Positions 62,395 to 64,000 of a stretch of 64,000 nt of DNA are shown here, piece after piece. Position numbers and translations under genes: made by a program. The stretch lies in contig NZ_CAJPVG010000005.1 of assembly GCF_905397375.1 (NCBI RefSeq), forward strand, positions 1 through 64,000. Direction: 5' to 3'. The DNA is from Ralstonia mannitolilytica. GTDB lineage: Bacteria; Pseudomonadota; Gammaproteobacteria; Burkholderiales; Burkholderiaceae. The notes under the pieces were generated by a model. The model was not told the origin of the DNA. It saw only the letters and a program-made list of their open reading frames with translations, and made no database searches. The stretch's first letter is position 1. Every line of letters begins with the position of its first letter.

Positions 62395-63081
62395 TTACGA
62401 TAATCCGAGCTTTTCTTTAAATTCATTTATCTTATTTTGTATTTTTTCAATTTTCCCTTTATCTTCCGCCGATAGTTCTCTTTGCTTCTCCACAGATCTC
62501 CAATTTTCCAAAACTCTTTCGAAATCCCTCAAATTTTCCTCATCCGCCTTTCGTTGGACTTCATTTCTCTTGTCTTGGGTTTTCTGCGTATAGCCCAATA
62601 CCCCCTTGATTTCAGCGTCCAAGTTATTTCCAAATTTGCTGTGGCCGTCTTTTACTAATTCTTGAGTCTGCCTTGCTTCGGAGGTTACTTGATCAGGTGT
62701 TTTTCCCAATGCTTGACCATATTGCATAGCAATCTCTGCAAATGCCTTTTGGGCCAAAATACACTGCGCGAAAATTTCCCGCTCTTTCAAGTAGGTATCT
62801 TTGAAGGCGGGAATTCTTTGGGCGATTTCTGCCATGGGACGAGATAAGAGAAATTCAATGCTCTCAAGCTCTTGAACCCTTCTCTCCAAATCCATTTCTC
62901 TGCCAGAAGGAGCAGGAAGATAGTTATCTTGTACTCTGGCTCTTCGTAGCTGCTCTTCAAGGTCAGCAATGCGGGAATTTTGATCGTCTATCGTTCTATT
63001 CTGACGATCCTGAATTCGTTCGCTTTCCCCAAGCTTCTCCAGAGCGTGAAGCGTTGCTGCCGTCTTGAAAAATTCACTCAT
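62395..63081 (-). CDS. Coiled-coil protein, paralog family member 2
   Basis: A 228-residue soluble protein, almost entirely helical. N-terminus MSEFFKTAATLHALEKLGE, coiled coil (IDDQNSRIADLEEQLRRAR), linker YLPAPSGREMDLERRVQELE, then LLSRPMAEIAQRIPAFKDTY, QKAFAEIAMQYGQALGKTP, GHSKFGNNL and a long charged helix. It is a close tandem paralog of the 63364 gene; the first 45 codons and the ribosome-site leader are nearly identical in DNA. ATG start. It follows the 63094 gene after 12 bases. Confidence 0.7.
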   Translation of the reverse strand: MSEFFKTAATLHALEKLGESERIQDRQNRTIDDQNSRIADLEEQLRRARVQDNYLPAPSGREMDLERRVQELESIEFLLSRPMAEIAQRIPAFKDTYLKEREIFAQCILAQKAFAEIAMQYGQALGKTPDQVTSEARQTQELVKDGHSKFGNNLDAEIKGVLGYTQKTQDKRNEVQRKADEENLRDFERVLENWRSVEKQRELSAEDKGKIEKIQNKINEFKEKLGLS

Positions 63082-63093
63082 GGGCTGTTCCTT

Positions 63094-63351
63094 TCACTTG
63101 GGTATATGATCAATGGAGTCTGCGAGTTGAATACCTAACTTGGTACGCTCCTCTTTCTCCCTGGCAGCCATAGCATGTCCACGGGCTACGAGTTCTGCCC
63201 TGCCTTGCTCATAGGTGATCAAGCCTTCCTCCCTACGCCGCAGTAGGTCATAGCCAAAATCAGACACCTTGATATTGTCCACAGCAAGTATGGCTACAGC
63301 CTGACGGGCCGCCCATGACTTCAATGGTTTGTGTTCTTCGCTCATGGCCAT
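63094..63351 (-). CDS. Small protein, possible VbhA-like fold
   Basis: An 85-residue helical protein. VSDFGYDLLRRREEGLITYEQGRAELVARG loosely resembles the helix pattern of VbhA-type antitoxins, but no Fic partner is in view and the resemblance is weak. Start is ATG 63351 or the second Met at 63345. It lies between the two long paralogs on the same strand, 12 bases from each, forming a tight three-gene unit. Confidence 0.5.
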   Translation of the reverse strand: MAMSEEHKPLKSWAARQAVAILAVDNIKVSDFGYDLLRRREEGLITYEQGRAELVARGHAMAAREKEERTKLGIQLADSIDHIPK

Positions 63352-63363
63352 TTTCGAATAAAG

Positions 63364-63942
63364 TCACTCATCCATAGCCCTTAGAACTTTATTCAATGCC
63401 TCTTCTTTCTTTTTTCTGAGCGACTCATCTTCTTCTTTTTTTGATTCACTATAACCCAGAACGCCCTTAGCCTCCGAACTCAAATTATTTCCAAACTTGC
63501 TACGACCATTTTTTATAACTTCCTGTGCTTGCTCTGCCTCAGCAGCTACTTGTTCGGGGGTTTTACTCAATGCTTTACCGTATTCCATAGCAACTTCAGA
63601 AAATGCTTTTTGCTTCAAAATCCATTGGGCGAGGATTTCTTGCTCTCTCAAATAGGTATCTTTGAAGGCGGGATGTTTTTTGGCAATTTCCGCCATGGGG
63701 AGGGATAAGATCTTCTCAATCCCTTCAAGCTCCTGAACTCTTCTTTCCAAATCCATTTCCCGACCAGACGGCGCAGGCAGGGAGTTATCTGATGGCTTGG
63801 CCTTTCGTAGCTGCTCTTCAAGGTCAGCAATGCGGCTATTTTGCTCGTCTATCGTCCTATTCTGGCGATCCTGAGTCCGTTCGTTTTCCCCAAGCTTCTC
63901 CAGAACGTGAAGCGTTGCTGCTGTCTTGAAAAATTCACTCAC
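63364..63942 (-). CDS. Coiled-coil protein, paralog family member 3, GTG start
   Basis: A 192-residue protein closely related to the 62395 gene: SEFFKTAATLHVLEKLGEN, DLEEQLRKAK, LPAPSGREMDLERRVQELEG, LSLPMAEIAKKHPAFKDTY, KAFSEVAMEYGKALSKTPEQ, GRSKFGNNLSSEAKGVLGYS. It is shorter at the C-terminus. Translation likely starts at GTG 63942 after AGGAG; the sister gene uses ATG at the same position. Function unknown. Confidence 0.7.
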   Translation of the reverse strand: MSEFFKTAATLHVLEKLGENERTQDRQNRTIDEQNSRIADLEEQLRKAKPSDNSLPAPSGREMDLERRVQELEGIEKILSLPMAEIAKKHPAFKDTYLREQEILAQWILKQKAFSEVAMEYGKALSKTPEQVAAEAEQAQEVIKNGRSKFGNNLSSEAKGVLGYSESKKEEDESLRKKKEEALNKVLRAMDE

Positions 63943-64000
63943 GGTTTGCTCCTTTCGCTTGGGTATTTGTTGTGCTTAAGATAACAGGATCTATCGTCCT
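63943..64000. other. End of window
   Basis: 58 bases upstream of the GTG-started paralog. The leader (ATACCCAAGCGAAAGGAGC) repeats, with few changes, the leader of the sister gene at 63081. Nothing else is identifiable. Confidence 0.4.

Larger units (their letters stand above)
49848..64000. mobile_element. Integrative element at tRNA-Met, left part (right end beyond window)
   Basis: From the tRNA onwards the sequence is visibly AT-richer, intergenic T-runs and hairpins abound, codons use A/T third bases, and genes are mostly unknown. It carries an integrase, an AlpA/excisionase-like gene, a ColE2-family rep with antisense RNA, an origin candidate, a DotA/TraY-like gene, an XRE regulator and several paralogous small genes. 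No direct repeat of the tRNA end occurs before 64000. Confidence 0.85.

Noticed and set aside
49848..64000. attR or right boundary of the element inside the window
   Set aside because: No second copy of the tRNA 3' end (GATTCGCCACCA with the T arm) occurs after 49847.

Overview
The window is a high-GC chromosomal segment followed by the left part of an AT-richer integrated element. The chromosomal genes point to Burkholderiaceae, most likely Ralstonia: the pgk-pyk-fba and purC-purE-purK-tsaC order, the Ku/LigD pair, azlCD, waaF, sucCD, recA-recX and a TctE-like sensor kinase. The species call is an inference from gene content and protein resemblance, not from a search.

Region 1 (1-49770) is chromosome. 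From the left it holds a truncated amidase with an ACS-type transporter, a soluble chemoreceptor, a PAS-GAF-PAS-GGDEF-EAL protein, phnM with a 2H-phosphoesterase-like gene and an MgtC-like gene, and two exported proteins of unknown role, one built from DPYTQGAK repeats. Next come an MFS exporter, the NHEJ pair ku-ligD, PBP4 with mobB, a GDSL lipoprotein, the purine/TsaC operon and the glycolysis block. Further right are rarD, azlCD, a zinc-ribbon protein, waaF and neighbours, a BepA-type protease, moaC, a type IV pilin cluster (three pilins and a PglL-like oligosaccharyltransferase, two pilins with sigma-54-like promoters), a TerC-family protein, sucCD, recX and recA with a LexA box, a two-component operon ending in a DUF4212 gene, and an MHS transporter.

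Region 2 (49771-64000) begins at a tRNA-Met(CAU) gene. A complete tyrosine integrase sits directly downstream and reads away from it, base composition drops sharply, and nearly every following gene is unfamiliar. The element carries an AlpA/excisionase-like HTH gene and a ColE2-family Rep gene. The Rep leader contains an opposing promoter and a hairpin-terminator, the arrangement of a copy-number antisense RNA, and an origin-like segment lies downstream of rep. The element also carries one large DotA/TraY-family membrane protein with no other conjugation gene in view, a repeat protein, an XRE regulator with ATAGTC operator half-sites, small membrane proteins, an ankyrin-like membrane protein, and three paralogous coiled-coil proteins. 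Several transcription units end in near-identical GCACCC/GGGTGC terminators. The right end of the element is outside the window.

The main interpretation is that region 2 is an integrative element that also encodes a theta-type ColE2-like replicon with antisense control, plus an isolated DotA/TraY protein and a private coiled-coil family of unknown function. Most functions in this half are unknown and are described as such.
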